This document shows positions 8,154-17,627 of a DNA stretch of 64,000 bases, piece by piece; positions within the stretch are counted from its first letter, which is position 1, and each line of letters opens with the position of its first letter. The DNA comes from an uncultured Bacteroides sp. (lineage in GTDB: Bacteria; Bacteroidota; Bacteroidia; Bacteroidales; Bacteroidaceae). Both the position numbers and the translations under genes were made by a program. The notes beneath the pieces were generated by a model that saw only the letters and a program-made list of their open reading frames with translations, did no database searches and was not told the DNA's origin. The stretch is from positions 1 to 64,000 of the forward strand of contig NZ_CALDPF010000028.1 of assembly GCF_937912035.1 (NCBI RefSeq). The letters are read 5' to 3'.

Positions 8154-11100
8154 TCAATTCTTTCCTACTCTTGATTCAAGCAGTGAGTATAGTTCCTGGA
8201 ACTTCTGATTGTAATGAACGGCAGTTTGGCATATTTCGCCTGTTTTGTCGTCCTTTATTTTCTCCAGACTCTTACATATCTCGTCAAGGCAGTAGATATT
8301 GCGCAGGCAGTTCTCGTATGACAGTGCGAAGCGTGAGTCGTCAAGGCTCAGATACCATGCTATGTACTGAACATTGTCGTTGGCTATCTGGTCAAGAATA
8401 TTCTCGGCTTTCTTATATTCACCAAGAGTGATATAGTTGTCAGCCATTTCCTTTGAACCACTGTAGATATAATCATGTCTTACAGTTGAACCAGGAATAA
8501 CTTTTTCACAATAATCCAAAGCTTTTATAGCTTTCTCCTTTTTGCCTTCCTTGATAAGCTGGGTACTAAGCTGTACAAACATGCGGCGGTGAGTGTCGCA
8601 CATACGTGTCACTGTTTCATCCAGATAAATGTCTGGATTTTCAATGCCTCCGAACTTGAACTTGTTCATCAGATTGTCGTACATTTTCTCACTGTCTATT
8701 GTTCTGCCCAGCTTCTTGTTGTCGAAAGGAGTGATTCTGTATGCAAGACCTTCCTGCAGGAAGTTATTTGTCAGATTCAAGTGATTGTCCGAACCAACAG
8801 TGATAGCCATGTACAGTGGTCTCTCCCAGTTAGTGTTCGCAAGCATTTCAAGCATCATCAACTCACTCTTATACAATACTCTCTTGCCTTTCAGTGACAA
8901 GTGCATGTAGTCAGGAATAGAGTCCGGAGTAAGCATTCCTGAGCGTTTGATAGCTTCCTTGTCCAGTTTGATTACTATACTGTCTGTAGGAATCATCTGT
9001 AGTCCGTCTTTAGAATTTCTCACCCAGTGTTCCAGAATGTTCTTCAGTTCGTATGGGTTGTCGCCGAATTCAGCTTTTGCCTCTTCAGGATTCTGCTTGT
9101 AATAGTTGTTTATAGTTTGCATTGCTTCCGGACGTACATATACAGCCTCGTTGTGTCCAGAAACGTAGTCAATACGATCCCAGTTGATAGGCACAGAAGG
9201 AGAGTCGTATGCAGGACGTTTCATCTGGTCGATATACCAGTCTGTCTGCAGATAGCTTAGGTTACATACACGTACATCTGTACGGAAACCTTCAGTCTCC
9301 TGATTATACCACAATGGGAATGTATCATTGTCACCGTTTGTGAATATGATAGGACATCCTTCTTCTTGAACTGTTTTCAGATAGTTTTGTCCGAAGTCTC
9401 GACAAGTATAACGTCCGCTTCTGTCGTGATCGTCCCAAGTCTGGCTAACCATCTGCAGAGGAACTAGCAGACATAATACAGCTGTTATGGAAGCAGCAGT
9501 AGTCTCGTTCATCTTCTTGCGCAGATATTCAGTTATACCTGCCACTCCAAGACCAATCCATATTGCAAAAGCATAGAATGATCCGGCGTATGCATAATCG
9601 CGTTCGCGAGGCTGCAACGGAGTCTGGTTCAGATAAAGCACAATGGCAAGACCTGTCATGAAGAACAAGAAGAATACAATCCAGAATTGCTGTATACCCT
9701 TGTCTCCTCTGTATGCCTGCCAGAACAGACCTATAAGTCCCAATATAAGAGGCAGACAGTAGAACACGTTGTGTCCCTTGTTGTTTTTCAGACTGTCAGG
9801 AAGGAATGTCTGGTCGCCAACAAGCATATTGTCTATGAACGGAATACCTGTAATCCAATTACCATGTTCTATTTCACCCTGACCCTGTATATCGTTCTGT
9901 CGTCCTGCAAAGTTCCACATGAAGTATCTCCAGTACATATAGTTCACCTGATATATAAAGAAGAACTTTATGTTTTCCCATTGAGTAGGAATTTTGACCA
10001 TAACCATTTCGCCACACTGGTCGTAAGGTACTTGCTTACCTTTTATTCCGCCTACCCATGCTTCGTATTGTTGTGCGTGTGCTTCGCTGTACATACGAGG
10101 GAAGAACATGTTCTGCGCATACTTGTATTCAGTTCTGTGACGTACTATTTCGTAGCTGTCCTTTTCGTCGGGAGTTTCCTTTTCCTTACGCTGATATACT
10201 GGTGCTCCTTCCTCTACATCATACACACATCCGCCATCAACTTGTTTCAGTGCAGGTTTTGAAGCGTAGGTTTGTCCGTAGAACAATGGTCGTGTACCAT
10301 ACTGCTCGCGACCAAGATACTCACCAAGGGTAAAGATATCTTCAGGCGAATTCTGATCCATTGGAGTATTAGCTGACGAACGTATCACTATTACAGCGTA
10401 TGAGGAATATCCCACAACAATCATCATCAAAGCCAGCAGTGAAGTGTTTAGCGTACGTGCGCTTACGCGGAATTTATCGCTTAGGTCGGCAAACAGATAA
10501 GCTGCCAGGATACCAAGTACGATTATACCTATTATCACACTGCTCCAGCCGTGTCCGTAGAATGGAATACCAAGAAGTCCCAGTGTAAGTAGGAATGATA
10601 TATTCATCAGCTTGCGGCTGCGTACTGTATAGCTTTCGTAAACACCCCAGATAAGCGATGCCGCCATGACTATTATATAAACGATAAGTCCTGAGTTGAA
10701 AGGCATTCCAAAACTGTTGACAAACAACAGTTCGAACCAACCTCCCACTTTTACAATACCCGGTACGATACCGTAAAGTACAGCGGCAATAATAATCATT
10801 GAACCGCAGAGAGCCAAAAGGCTTCCTTTCAGGTTAGCGTTAGGATTCTTCTTGTAATAGTAAACCAGTACAATAGCAGGAATACACAATAGGTTAAGCA
10901 AGTGTACACCAATCGAGAGTCCTGTAAGATAAGCTATCAGAATCAGCCATCTGTCGCTGTGAGGCTCGTCTGCACGGTTTTCCCATTTCAGTATAAGCCA
11001 GAAAACCAGAGCAGTAAACAAGCTGGAATAAGCATAAACCTCACCTTCTACCGCACTGAACCAGAATGTATCACTCCAGGTATATGCCAAAGCACCGACA

Positions 11101-11474
11101 AGACCTGATCCCATTATGGTAATAAGTTTGCCAGTGGTCATATCCTCTATATTCGGGCATACCAGTTTTTTTGTAAGATGTGTTATACTCCAGAAAAGGA
11201 AAAGGATACATGCCGCACTCATCAGCGCGCTCATGATATTGACCATTAGCGCCACTTGCGAAGGGTCTGAAGCGAACAGACTGAATAAATTTGCAGTAAG
11301 CATGAAGAAAGGTGCGCCAGGCGGGTGTCCTACTTCCAGTTTGTAACCGGTGGTGATAAATTCCGGGCAGTCCCAGAAACTGGCTGTTGGCTCGATAGTC
11401 ATGCAGTAAGTGAAAGCCGCAATTGCAAAAGCAAGCCATCCAACCAGATTGTTAATCTTGTTGTACTGTTTCAT
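8154..11474 (-). CDS. DUF2723 / GT117-family membrane glycosyltransferase
   Basis: A 1106-aa inner-membrane protein. The N-terminal half has many membrane helices. The family hallmark is early in the protein: FWDCPEFITTGYKLEVGHPPGAP split over about residues 33-57, with Asp/Glu residues in the first periplasmic loop as in PMT/GT-C transferases. A large C-terminal soluble part contains helical repeats of TPR type (LGEYKKAENILDQIA). The family is related to human TMEM260, a protein O-mannosyltransferase, and is common in Bacteroidetes, where it probably transfers sugars from a lipid donor to secreted proteins. A -7 box (TATCTTTG, minus strand 11553-11560) lies about 80 bases upstream. The acceptor is unknown. 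Confidence 0.85.
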   Translation of the reverse strand: MKQYNKINNLVGWLAFAIAAFTYCMTIEPTASFWDCPEFITTGYKLEVGHPPGAPFFMLTANLFSLFASDPSQVALMVNIMSALMSAACILFLFWSITHLTKKLVCPNIEDMTTGKLITIMGSGLVGALAYTWSDTFWFSAVEGEVYAYSSLFTALVFWLILKWENRADEPHSDRWLILIAYLTGLSIGVHLLNLLCIPAIVLVYYYKKNPNANLKGSLLALCGSMIIIAAVLYGIVPGIVKVGGWFELLFVNSFGMPFNSGLIVYIIVMAASLIWGVYESYTVRSRKLMNISFLLTLGLLGIPFYGHGWSSVIIGIIVLGILAAYLFADLSDKFRVSARTLNTSLLALMMIVVGYSSYAVIVIRSSANTPMDQNSPEDIFTLGEYLGREQYGTRPLFYGQTYASKPALKQVDGGCVYDVEEGAPVYQRKEKETPDEKDSYEIVRHRTEYKYAQNMFFPRMYSEAHAQQYEAWVGGIKGKQVPYDQCGEMVMVKIPTQWENIKFFFIYQVNYMYWRYFMWNFAGRQNDIQGQGEIEHGNWITGIPFIDNMLVGDQTFLPDSLKNNKGHNVFYCLPLILGLIGLFWQAYRGDKGIQQFWIVFFLFFMTGLAIVLYLNQTPLQPRERDYAYAGSFYAFAIWIGLGVAGITEYLRKKMNETTAASITAVLCLLVPLQMVSQTWDDHDRSGRYTCRDFGQNYLKTVQEEGCPIIFTNGDNDTFPLWYNQETEGFRTDVRVCNLSYLQTDWYIDQMKRPAYDSPSVPINWDRIDYVSGHNEAVYVRPEAMQTINNYYKQNPEEAKAEFGDNPYELKNILEHWVRNSKDGLQMIPTDSIVIKLDKEAIKRSGMLTPDSIPDYMHLSLKGKRVLYKSELMMLEMLANTNWERPLYMAITVGSDNHLNLTNNFLQEGLAYRITPFDNKKLGRTIDSEKMYDNLMNKFKFGGIENPDIYLDETVTRMCDTHRRMFVQLSTQLIKEGKKEKAIKALDYCEKVIPGSTVRHDYIYSGSKEMADNYITLGEYKKAENILDQIANDNVQYIAWYLSLDDSRFALSYENCLRNIYCLDEICKSLEKIKDDKTGEICQTAVHYNQKFQELYSLLESRVGKN

Positions 11475-11552
11475 GAATTATATATTTAACTTTGTTGACC
11501 GTTGGTTAATTTCATTGACCGTTGGGTCTGTTATTATCGTCAAAAACAAGCG

Positions 11553-11560
11553 CAAAGATA
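11553..11560 (-). promoter_or_regulatory. -7 promoter element of the DUF2723 gene
   Basis: The minus strand reads TATCTTTG, a full TAnnTTTG match, giving a leader of roughly 70 bases that contains the CCAACGGTCAA direct repeat. Confidence 0.6.
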
Positions 11561-11628
11561 ATAAAGAATTGATAATGATAACAGTATGACAATCTTAAAG
11601 TTTCTTTATAATAGGGTGTTGATACGTT

Positions 11629-11694
11629 TTAAAAAAATGAGCTGTCATTCCAAATCGAACGACAGTTCATCTTGTTTCGAATGACAGGGTGTTT
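11629..11694. repeat. Degenerate ~22-bp palindromic repeat region
   Basis: AAAATG-AGCTGT-CATTCC (11634-11651), a GAAC-GACA-GTTC palindrome (11657-11668) and GAATGACAG (11679-11687). GAACGACAG and GAATGACAG are exactly 22 bp apart. CTGTCATTC (11642-11650) is a perfect inverse of GAATGACAG. The unit resembles that of the array at 49.2 kb. This copy is weak. Confidence 0.45.
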
Positions 11695-11754
11695 AAAGTT
11701 CAAAAAAGAGCTATTCCTGTTTTGGGCTTTTTAGGACATTTTGATTTATTATTT

Positions 11755-11799
11755 TTGTACTTTTCTGTATGTATAACTTTTATAATAAGTTTATATTTG
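11755..11799 (+). promoter_or_regulatory. Promoter and candidate operator of the 676-aa gene
   Basis: The -7 box TATATTTG is at 11792-11799. TTGTAC followed by TTTTCTGTATG (11755-11771) matches the element before kduD; its GTAC is 35 bases before the -7 box, against 36 for the GH105 promoter at 37.0 kb and 46 for kduD. Confidence 0.55.
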
Positions 11800-11826
11800 C
11801 ATAATGAATACTAAAATAATGATATC

Positions 11827-13857
11827 ATGAATTTTGGAAGATTACTTTCAGTAATTACTTTGGGGATGATAATGGGGTGTGTTAATGCATTCGAGTTTAC
11901 TCCTGCAAATATATCCTCATATATAGCTTTAAAGAAACCGGGAAATATGTCTGTATATTACCCTCTGAAGATGAACAAATTGACAGATCAGAAATTTTCC
12001 TATCAGTTGGTCGGTGATTCTGAAATGCCTGTGCTTGTATATCAGAATATAATGGGTAGTGGAAGTACCAGACAGATAGTGATTTGGATTACAGCTCTTG
12101 ATGATGTCTATTTTAATTTTGGACAACAGCTTAAATCGAATTTTAAACATGATGACTGTCTGTTTTATATGCCTGGTTTTTGGTATAGACGTAATCTTCG
12201 TTCGCCCAAAGAAGCTCCTTCGTTTCATACCTCTGACAGTTGGTTGGTTCGTGATGACCGTTTAAGTACTCCAATGACGGCTGTTTATGATGAGAAGTAC
12301 AATAATTCTATTTCTGTCACCCGTGTGGCGGATTTTGAATGTGATGCGTTGGCAACACATAATCATGGTGAAATTATCCTTTCAGGAAAAACATCCATAG
12401 GCTATACGGGATTTGAAAACATCAATGGAATGACTGCTCTGTCGTTTGGGTTTCCATATAAGGAAGCCCCTAAAACATATATCCGCAAACTTACTTTGGC
12501 TCCTTCTGTCCAGGCTTTTCAATTGTTGAAAAAAGGGGAAAGCATAGAATTGAAATGGGAAATCAGAGAAAACAGGGCAGATGATTTTGCCGATTTTATA
12601 AGAGAGTCGTGGGAGTATAGCTATGATTTGTACAGGCCAATGCCTGTTGAAACGCCATACACAGACGAGATGATGAAAGAAGTATTGAGTAATTTCTTTG
12701 TCGAAAGTTTTGTAGATGATACATCTGTGAAGTATTTCTCCGGCGTGGAATTACTTACTGATGATTGTTTGAAACATGATGTTGCTGAGGTTGGTTTTGT
12801 GGGGCGCACATTGTTGAATGCGTTCAATGCATTGGAGTATGGTGAGCAAAAAGACCGTAAGGAATTAGTTGATATGGCAAACGGTATTTTCGATTCTTAT
12901 CTGCAAAAAGGCTTTTCTAAAAACGGTTTCTTTAATGAGGTTGTACATTTTAAACGTAATTCTGTAGAAAAGAATCATAGCATTCGTCGCCAGTCGGAAG
13001 GTATATATGCTGTCTTGTATTATTTGAATTATGAGAAGAAATACGGACGTAGTCATTCGGAATGGGAGATGCGTTTGAAGAAAATGCTTGATAACTTCTT
13101 ATTGTTGCAGAATAAGGACGGAAGTTTCCCACGCAAATTTAAGGATGATTTGTCTATAGTGGATACTTCGGGAGGAAGTACGCCTTCGGCTACTCTTCCT
13201 TTGGTAATGGCCTATAAATATTTCAGAGACAGACGTTATCTGGAAGCGGCAAAACGTTCTGTTGCCTATTTGGATAAAGAATTGATATCCAAATCTGATT
13301 ATTTCTCATCTACACTTGATGCCAATTGTGAGGATAAGGAGTCTTCACTATATGCCTCTACCGCTGCTTATTATCTGGCACTTGCCACAAGAGGACACGA
13401 ACATGAATATTATGCAGAGCTTGCAAAGAAAGCAGCCTATTTTGCGTTGTCATGGTATTACACCTGGGATGTGCCTTTTGCTAAAGGTCAGATGTTGGGC
13501 GATGTAGGTTTGAAAACACGCGGCTGGGGGAATGTGTCTGTCGAGAATAATCATATAGATGTGTTTGTATTTGATTTTGTAGATGTACTCCGCTGGCTTT
13601 CAAAAGAGTTTGATGAGGAACGCTTTGCCGAGTTCTCAGAAGTAATAACTTCATCTATGCGTCAGCTTTTGCCGTACGAAGGACATATGTGTGGCATTGC
13701 TAAAACAGGTTTCTATCCTGAGGTGGTACAGCATACAAACTGGGATTATGGTAAAAACGGAAAAGGTTATTATAATGATATTTTTGCTCCAGGCTGGGTG
13801 GTTGCTTCTTTGTGGGAAATGTTGTCGCCTGGTAGAGCGGAGAATTTTATAAGATGA
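11827..13857 (+). CDS. Secreted protein, probable (alpha/alpha)6 glycosidase, family unassigned
   Basis: A 676-aa protein with an N-terminal signal peptide (hydrophobic to about residue 20, ending near VNAFEF). Residues about 20-250 look beta-rich; from about 300 on the sequence is helical with repeated hairpins (IRRQSEGIYAVLYYLNYEKK, LLLQNKDGSFPRKF, TPSATLPLVMAYKYFRDRRY), as in six-hairpin glycosidases. A conserved-looking acidic and aromatic stretch, SVENNHIDVFVFDFVDVLRW, lies near the C-terminus. The exact family was not recognised; GH154 beta-glucuronidases and GH105/GH88-like enzymes are candidates. It is a single-gene unit ending at a bidirectional terminator, and its promoter shares an element with kduD and pectin genes, so a role in pectin or uronate-glycan breakdown is inferred. 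Confidence 0.7.
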   Translation: MNFGRLLSVITLGMIMGCVNAFEFTPANISSYIALKKPGNMSVYYPLKMNKLTDQKFSYQLVGDSEMPVLVYQNIMGSGSTRQIVIWITALDDVYFNFGQQLKSNFKHDDCLFYMPGFWYRRNLRSPKEAPSFHTSDSWLVRDDRLSTPMTAVYDEKYNNSISVTRVADFECDALATHNHGEIILSGKTSIGYTGFENINGMTALSFGFPYKEAPKTYIRKLTLAPSVQAFQLLKKGESIELKWEIRENRADDFADFIRESWEYSYDLYRPMPVETPYTDEMMKEVLSNFFVESFVDDTSVKYFSGVELLTDDCLKHDVAEVGFVGRTLLNAFNALEYGEQKDRKELVDMANGIFDSYLQKGFSKNGFFNEVVHFKRNSVEKNHSIRRQSEGIYAVLYYLNYEKKYGRSHSEWEMRLKKMLDNFLLLQNKDGSFPRKFKDDLSIVDTSGGSTPSATLPLVMAYKYFRDRRYLEAAKRSVAYLDKELISKSDYFSSTLDANCEDKESSLYASTAAYYLALATRGHEHEYYAELAKKAAYFALSWYYTWDVPFAKGQMLGDVGLKTRGWGNVSVENNHIDVFVFDFVDVLRWLSKEFDEERFAEFSEVITSSMRQLLPYEGHMCGIAKTGFYPEVVQHTNWDYGKNGKGYYNDIFAPGWVVASLWEMLSPGRAENFIR

Positions 13858-13901
13858 AAAAGGACCGTTATCCCTGCAATGCCGGGAAACAGTCCTTTTC
13901 C
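13857..13901. terminator. Bidirectional terminator
   Basis: AAAAAGGACCGTT opposite AACAGTCCTTTT, with a partly paired GC-rich centre, between convergent genes (676-aa gene and pstB). Confidence 0.75.
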
Positions 13902-13920
13902 TACTACAACATAAATATTA

Positions 13921-14691
13921 TTATCCCATTTTACCTGTCAGGTATGCACGAGTACGTTCATCATTAGGATTGGTAAACATCTTCTGTGTTTCATCGTATT
14001 CAATCAGTTCGCCAAGGAACATGAACATTGAACGGTCTGAGATACGTTTTGCCTGCGACATATTGTGTGTCACGATAAGGATAGTCACTTCCTTCTTCAG
14101 TTCGATAAGAAGTTCCTCGATGTGTTTTGTCGCGATAGGGTCCAGCGCTGAAGTTGGTTCGTCCATAAGGAGAATGTCTGGTTGTAATGCCAGTGAACGT
14201 GCGATACACAGACGTTGCTGCTGACCTCCTGAGAGGAATGTACCACGTTTTGTGAGTGAGTCTTTCACTTCGTCCCAAAGCATAACGTTGCGGAGGTTGC
14301 GTTCCACTATTTCGTCTTTCTTACTTTTGTGGAGCTTTATACCGTTGAGGATATATCCGGCAAGTACGTTATCGTAGATATTCATTGTAGGGAACGGATT
14401 AGGACGCTGGAATACCATACCAATACGTCTGCGTTCTTCAGTAGGGTCCATTTCAAGAACGTTTTCACCATTCAGCAATATCTTACCTGTAACGTTGATA
14501 TTCTTGTAAAGCTCGTGCATACGGTTTACCGCACGCAGCAATGTACTTTTACCGCAGCCTGAAGGTCCCATGATGGCTGTAATGGTGTTCTTCTCAACAT
14601 CGGCACTTACATTCTTTACTGCCAGAATCTTTCCTGTATATGATATTGATACATTCTGTATTTGAAGGATAGGATCTTTTATATTTTCCAT
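13921..14691 (-). CDS. pstB: Phosphate ABC transporter ATP-binding protein
   Basis: Cytoplasmic ATPase subunit that powers the high-affinity phosphate importer. The 256-aa protein has Walker A GPSGCGKST (residues 42-50), the ABC signature LSGGQQQRL, Walker B LLMDEPTSALDP and the switch His in VTHNM. The length is typical. It overlaps pstA by 13 bases, so translation is probably coupled. It is the last gene of the pst operon in the window: phoU, which often follows pstB, is absent and a convergent unrelated gene follows. Confidence 0.97.
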   Translation of the reverse strand: MENIKDPILQIQNVSISYTGKILAVKNVSADVEKNTITAIMGPSGCGKSTLLRAVNRMHELYKNINVTGKILLNGENVLEMDPTEERRRIGMVFQRPNPFPTMNIYDNVLAGYILNGIKLHKSKKDEIVERNLRNVMLWDEVKDSLTKRGTFLSGGQQQRLCIARSLALQPDILLMDEPTSALDPIATKHIEELLIELKKEVTILIVTHNMSQAKRISDRSMFMFLGELIEYDETQKMFTNPNDERTRAYLTGKMG

Positions 14692-15551
14692 TTCTTTGCA
14701 ATTCTTTTAGCTAATAAGTTTAAACATAATACGAAGGTGAGCAGGAATAACGATGCTCCCCAGATGAGGCTTTGGAGGTTAGGATCGTTGAAGAATTCCC
14801 AGATAAGCAATGGTACTGCCGACATAGGGCGTGCCATGTTCCAGCTTATCGCTGCGCCTCCAAGTGCTGTAAACATAAGTGGTGCTGTTTCGCCGACTAC
14901 ACGGGAGATGGCAAGCAGAATACCGGTGAATATACTTCCGAATGCTGATGGAAGCATGACCTGAAGCATTACTCTCCAATAGCTTCCTCCTAGTGCAAGA
15001 CCTGCCTCCTTGAGGGTTTCCGGAAGAATCTTCATTGTCTCTTCTGTGGAACGGATGATGAGTGGAAGCATCATTATGAACAGTGCAACACTTCCGGCAA
15101 ATGCCGAATATCCTTTCATCGGAACTACAACCCATATATATGTGATGATACCGATGATGATTGATGGTGTACCCTGAAGAAGGTCGGTAAGATAACTTAC
15201 TATTGTTGCAAACCAGTTACCTCTGTATTCCGAAAGGCAGATACCGCAGAATATTCCTACAGGAATGGCTACTATCGCGGCAAGGAACAGCATAAGGAAA
15301 GTTCCCACTATACCGTTGGCTATACCTCCCGGTATTGTTTCGCCTGCTTCCATTGCCTGCATTGCCTTATAAGCGTTCGGTGTGGCTTCTGTGATAAATG
15401 ACCATCCCAACTGTTCCCAACCTTTTATGAACACTTCTCCGAGGATGGCAAGCAACGGTATCGCTGTCAGACCGGAAAGTATGCATACGGTCCAGAACAG
15501 GAGTCCGTTCTTGAATTTTCGTATCTGTAGTTTATTGTCTTTTACTATCAT
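14679..15551 (-). CDS. pstA: Phosphate ABC transporter permease PstA
   Basis: Inner-membrane permease subunit of the phosphate importer, 290 aa with about six hydrophobic helices. The cytoplasmic EAA-type loop that docks on PstB is seen in TMKILPETLKEAGLALGGS. It lies 21 bases after pstC and overlaps pstB. The start MIVKDNKLQIRKFKNG gives the usual short cytoplasmic N-terminus. Confidence 0.95.
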   Translation of the reverse strand: MIVKDNKLQIRKFKNGLLFWTVCILSGLTAIPLLAILGEVFIKGWEQLGWSFITEATPNAYKAMQAMEAGETIPGGIANGIVGTFLMLFLAAIVAIPVGIFCGICLSEYRGNWFATIVSYLTDLLQGTPSIIIGIITYIWVVVPMKGYSAFAGSVALFIMMLPLIIRSTEETMKILPETLKEAGLALGGSYWRVMLQVMLPSAFGSIFTGILLAISRVVGETAPLMFTALGGAAISWNMARPMSAVPLLIWEFFNDPNLQSLIWGASLFLLTFVLCLNLLAKRIAKKWKI

Positions 15552-15572
15552 ATTCTTCTGATTGATGAATTG

Positions 15573-16430
15573 TTATACGTGCTGGGCGCGGCGTATCAAT
15601 ATCTTTCCTATCATGTTTATTATTGCCGTAATGAGGAACAAAAGCAATCCGATTGCGATGAGTGATGAAAGTTTCAATCCGTCAGCTTCGCCAAACTGGT
15701 TGGCAATGATACTTGCCATGGTGTTTCCTGTAGTTCTCAGTGTTTCAGGCATCTGGTTTGTGTTACCGATAAGCATTGTCACTGTCATGGTTTCACCCAA
15801 TGCGCGTCCGATAGCGAGGATATATGCCGAGAAGATACCTGAACCTGCCATAGGGAATATAACGCGGCGGATTACTTCGGCACGGGTTGCTCCCATAGCG
15901 TAAGCTCCTTCTTTCAGATCAGACGGAACCATCTTTATGAATTCGGCACTAAGCGATGCTGCGTATGGCACAATCATGATAGCAAGTACGAAAGCTGCTG
16001 TCAGAATTCCGGAACCTTGTGGAGAAAGGTTAAGGTGCATAAATACATGGCGAAGAGCATAGAATCCCCACAAACCATATATGATAGACGGGATACCTGC
16101 AAGCAAATCTACTACGGTACTCAGTATGGTTGCTATTTTCTTTCCCTTGAAATATTCACCGGTAAATAGTGCTACAGGAAGCGAGAATGGAATACACATG
16201 AGCAGTGCAAGAAGTGTGGTGAGAAGTGTACCTGTTATGAACGGCAGCGCACCGTATTTCTCTTTTCCGGCTGTAGTTACCCAATCGTCAGAGAAAATGA
16301 AATTCCAGAAACCGAATTCCTTGAATGCTCCTGAAGCATCATTCACCAAAGAGAATACAATTCCAACGCCGATAACCGGTATTATTATTGCCGATATTAT
16401 GAGTAATGCCCTGAATATCTTGTCTTGCAT
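15573..16430 (-). CDS. pstC: Phosphate ABC transporter permease PstC
   Basis: Inner-membrane permease partner of PstA, 285 aa with about six helices. The EAA loop appears as KMVPSDLKEGAYAMGATRAE. It follows pstS by 90 bases that contain a strong hairpin, which may lower its expression relative to the binding protein. Confidence 0.95.
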   Translation of the reverse strand: MQDKIFRALLIISAIIIPVIGVGIVFSLVNDASGAFKEFGFWNFIFSDDWVTTAGKEKYGALPFITGTLLTTLLALLMCIPFSLPVALFTGEYFKGKKIATILSTVVDLLAGIPSIIYGLWGFYALRHVFMHLNLSPQGSGILTAAFVLAIMIVPYAASLSAEFIKMVPSDLKEGAYAMGATRAEVIRRVIFPMAGSGIFSAYILAIGRALGETMTVTMLIGNTNQMPETLRTTGNTMASIIANQFGEADGLKLSSLIAIGLLLFLITAIINMIGKILIRRAQHV

Positions 16431-16467
16431 GTTGATTTGTTTTTTAGTTAGGCTTTAATAAGTTTAC

Positions 16468-16503
16468 AAAGTTGGCATGGCATATTGCCTTGCCAACTTT
16501 TTT
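16468..16503 (-). terminator. Intercistronic hairpin between pstS and pstC
   Basis: AAAGTTGGCATGGC (16468-16481) pairs with GCCTTGCCAACTTT (16487-16500). On the minus strand only three T directly follow the stem, so it is more likely a partial attenuator or mRNA stabiliser than a full terminator. Confidence 0.7.
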
Positions 16504-16520
16504 GTCAAAACTTAATTATT

Positions 16521-17570
16521 TTATTTTAGGATAGCCTGTCCGTCGAAAGTAACTTCTTTCAAGTTCTGGAGGCTCTTTTCGATTGCGCTCTGTGGCAGTG
16601 GAGCGTAGTGTACAGTTTCAGTAGTTTTCTGAACATCAGCACTCAACATGTACTGAAGCATGTCAAGAGTAGCTTTAGCCTGTTCGATAGTACGGTCTGA
16701 ATAGTTCTGTTCTTTGTAGATAATCAACCAAGTGAAACAGCTGATAGGATATGCGCCTGCAGCGTCAGCATTTGTGATTGAGCAGCGAGTGTCTTGTGGA
16801 ATTTCGCCTGCAGCTGCTGCAGAGATACTTTCTGTAGAAGGAGTAACCAGTTCGCCACGTACATTCATAACGCTTGCGTATGGTATTTTCTGTGCGAAAG
16901 CATATTCAGAACCGATATAACCGATTGAGTATGGAGTCTGACGGATGATACCTGCTACACCCGGGTTACCTTTGGCAGCTTGACCAACTTTGAAATCAAC
17001 AGTCTTACCGCAGCCGAAGTTGTTTTTCCAGTCTTCGCTTACTTTGCTCAAATAGTCAGTGAATACGAAAGTAGTACCACTACCGTCTGAACGATATGCC
17101 GGGATGATATCCTTTTCAGGAAGTTTTGTATCAGGATTCAATTTCTGAAGACGTTCGTCATTCCATTTTGTGATTTTTCCTGCGAAGATGTCAGCTATTA
17201 CATCACCTGAAAGGTTCAAGGCTGTAACTTCAGGAAGGTTGTATGCCAATACTACAGCACCCATACAAGTCGGGATGTGTACAACCGGTTTCATTTCGCT
17301 CATTTCCTTGTCTGAAAGGAAAGCGTCGCTACCGGCGAAATCAACGATACCGTCTTTAAGGTTACGGACACCGCCGCCACTGCCGATACCACCGTATGAT
17401 ACTTTATTGTTGCCTGTTGTTCCGTAAGAGTCGAATGACATAGTGTAGAAAGGAAGTGGGAATGTTGCTCCGGCACCTGTAAGTTCTACTCCGTTTGATT
17501 TCTGTCCGCCGCAAGAAGAAACTATTGCTGCAAACACACCTGCAATGAGTGATAAATAAATCTTTTTCAT
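16521..17570 (-). CDS. pstS: Phosphate-binding protein PstS (lipoprotein)
   Basis: Periplasmic phosphate receptor of the Pst importer. The 349-aa precursor has a lipoprotein signal with Cys20 in IVSSCGGQ. The mature protein starts with LTGAGATFPLPFY, the PstS family signature, and contains RSDGSGTTFVFTDYLS, which lines the phosphate site. The promoter region upstream (17571-17676) carries four 11-bp-spaced repeats that look like a Pho box, consistent with induction by phosphate starvation. Confidence 0.96.
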   Translation of the reverse strand: MKKIYLSLIAGVFAAIVSSCGGQKSNGVELTGAGATFPLPFYTMSFDSYGTTGNNKVSYGGIGSGGGVRNLKDGIVDFAGSDAFLSDKEMSEMKPVVHIPTCMGAVVLAYNLPEVTALNLSGDVIADIFAGKITKWNDERLQKLNPDTKLPEKDIIPAYRSDGSGTTFVFTDYLSKVSEDWKNNFGCGKTVDFKVGQAAKGNPGVAGIIRQTPYSIGYIGSEYAFAQKIPYASVMNVRGELVTPSTESISAAAAGEIPQDTRCSITNADAAGAYPISCFTWLIIYKEQNYSDRTIEQAKATLDMLQYMLSADVQKTTETVHYAPLPQSAIEKSLQNLKEVTFDGQAILK

Positions 17571-17627
17571 ACCTTAAAAAATTAATATTCTGTTGTTTTA
17601 TAGTTATCTGATTTTTGTTTAGCTACT

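Larger units (their letters stand above)
11475..11826. other. 352-bp divergent intergenic region
   Basis: No gene seen. From left to right it holds the DUF2723 leader with two copies of TTGACCGTTGG 20 bp apart (11495-11505, 11515-11525), the DUF2723 -7 box at 11553, a palindromic repeat region at about 11629-11694, and the promoter and operator of the 676-aa gene at 11751-11799. Confidence 0.7.
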
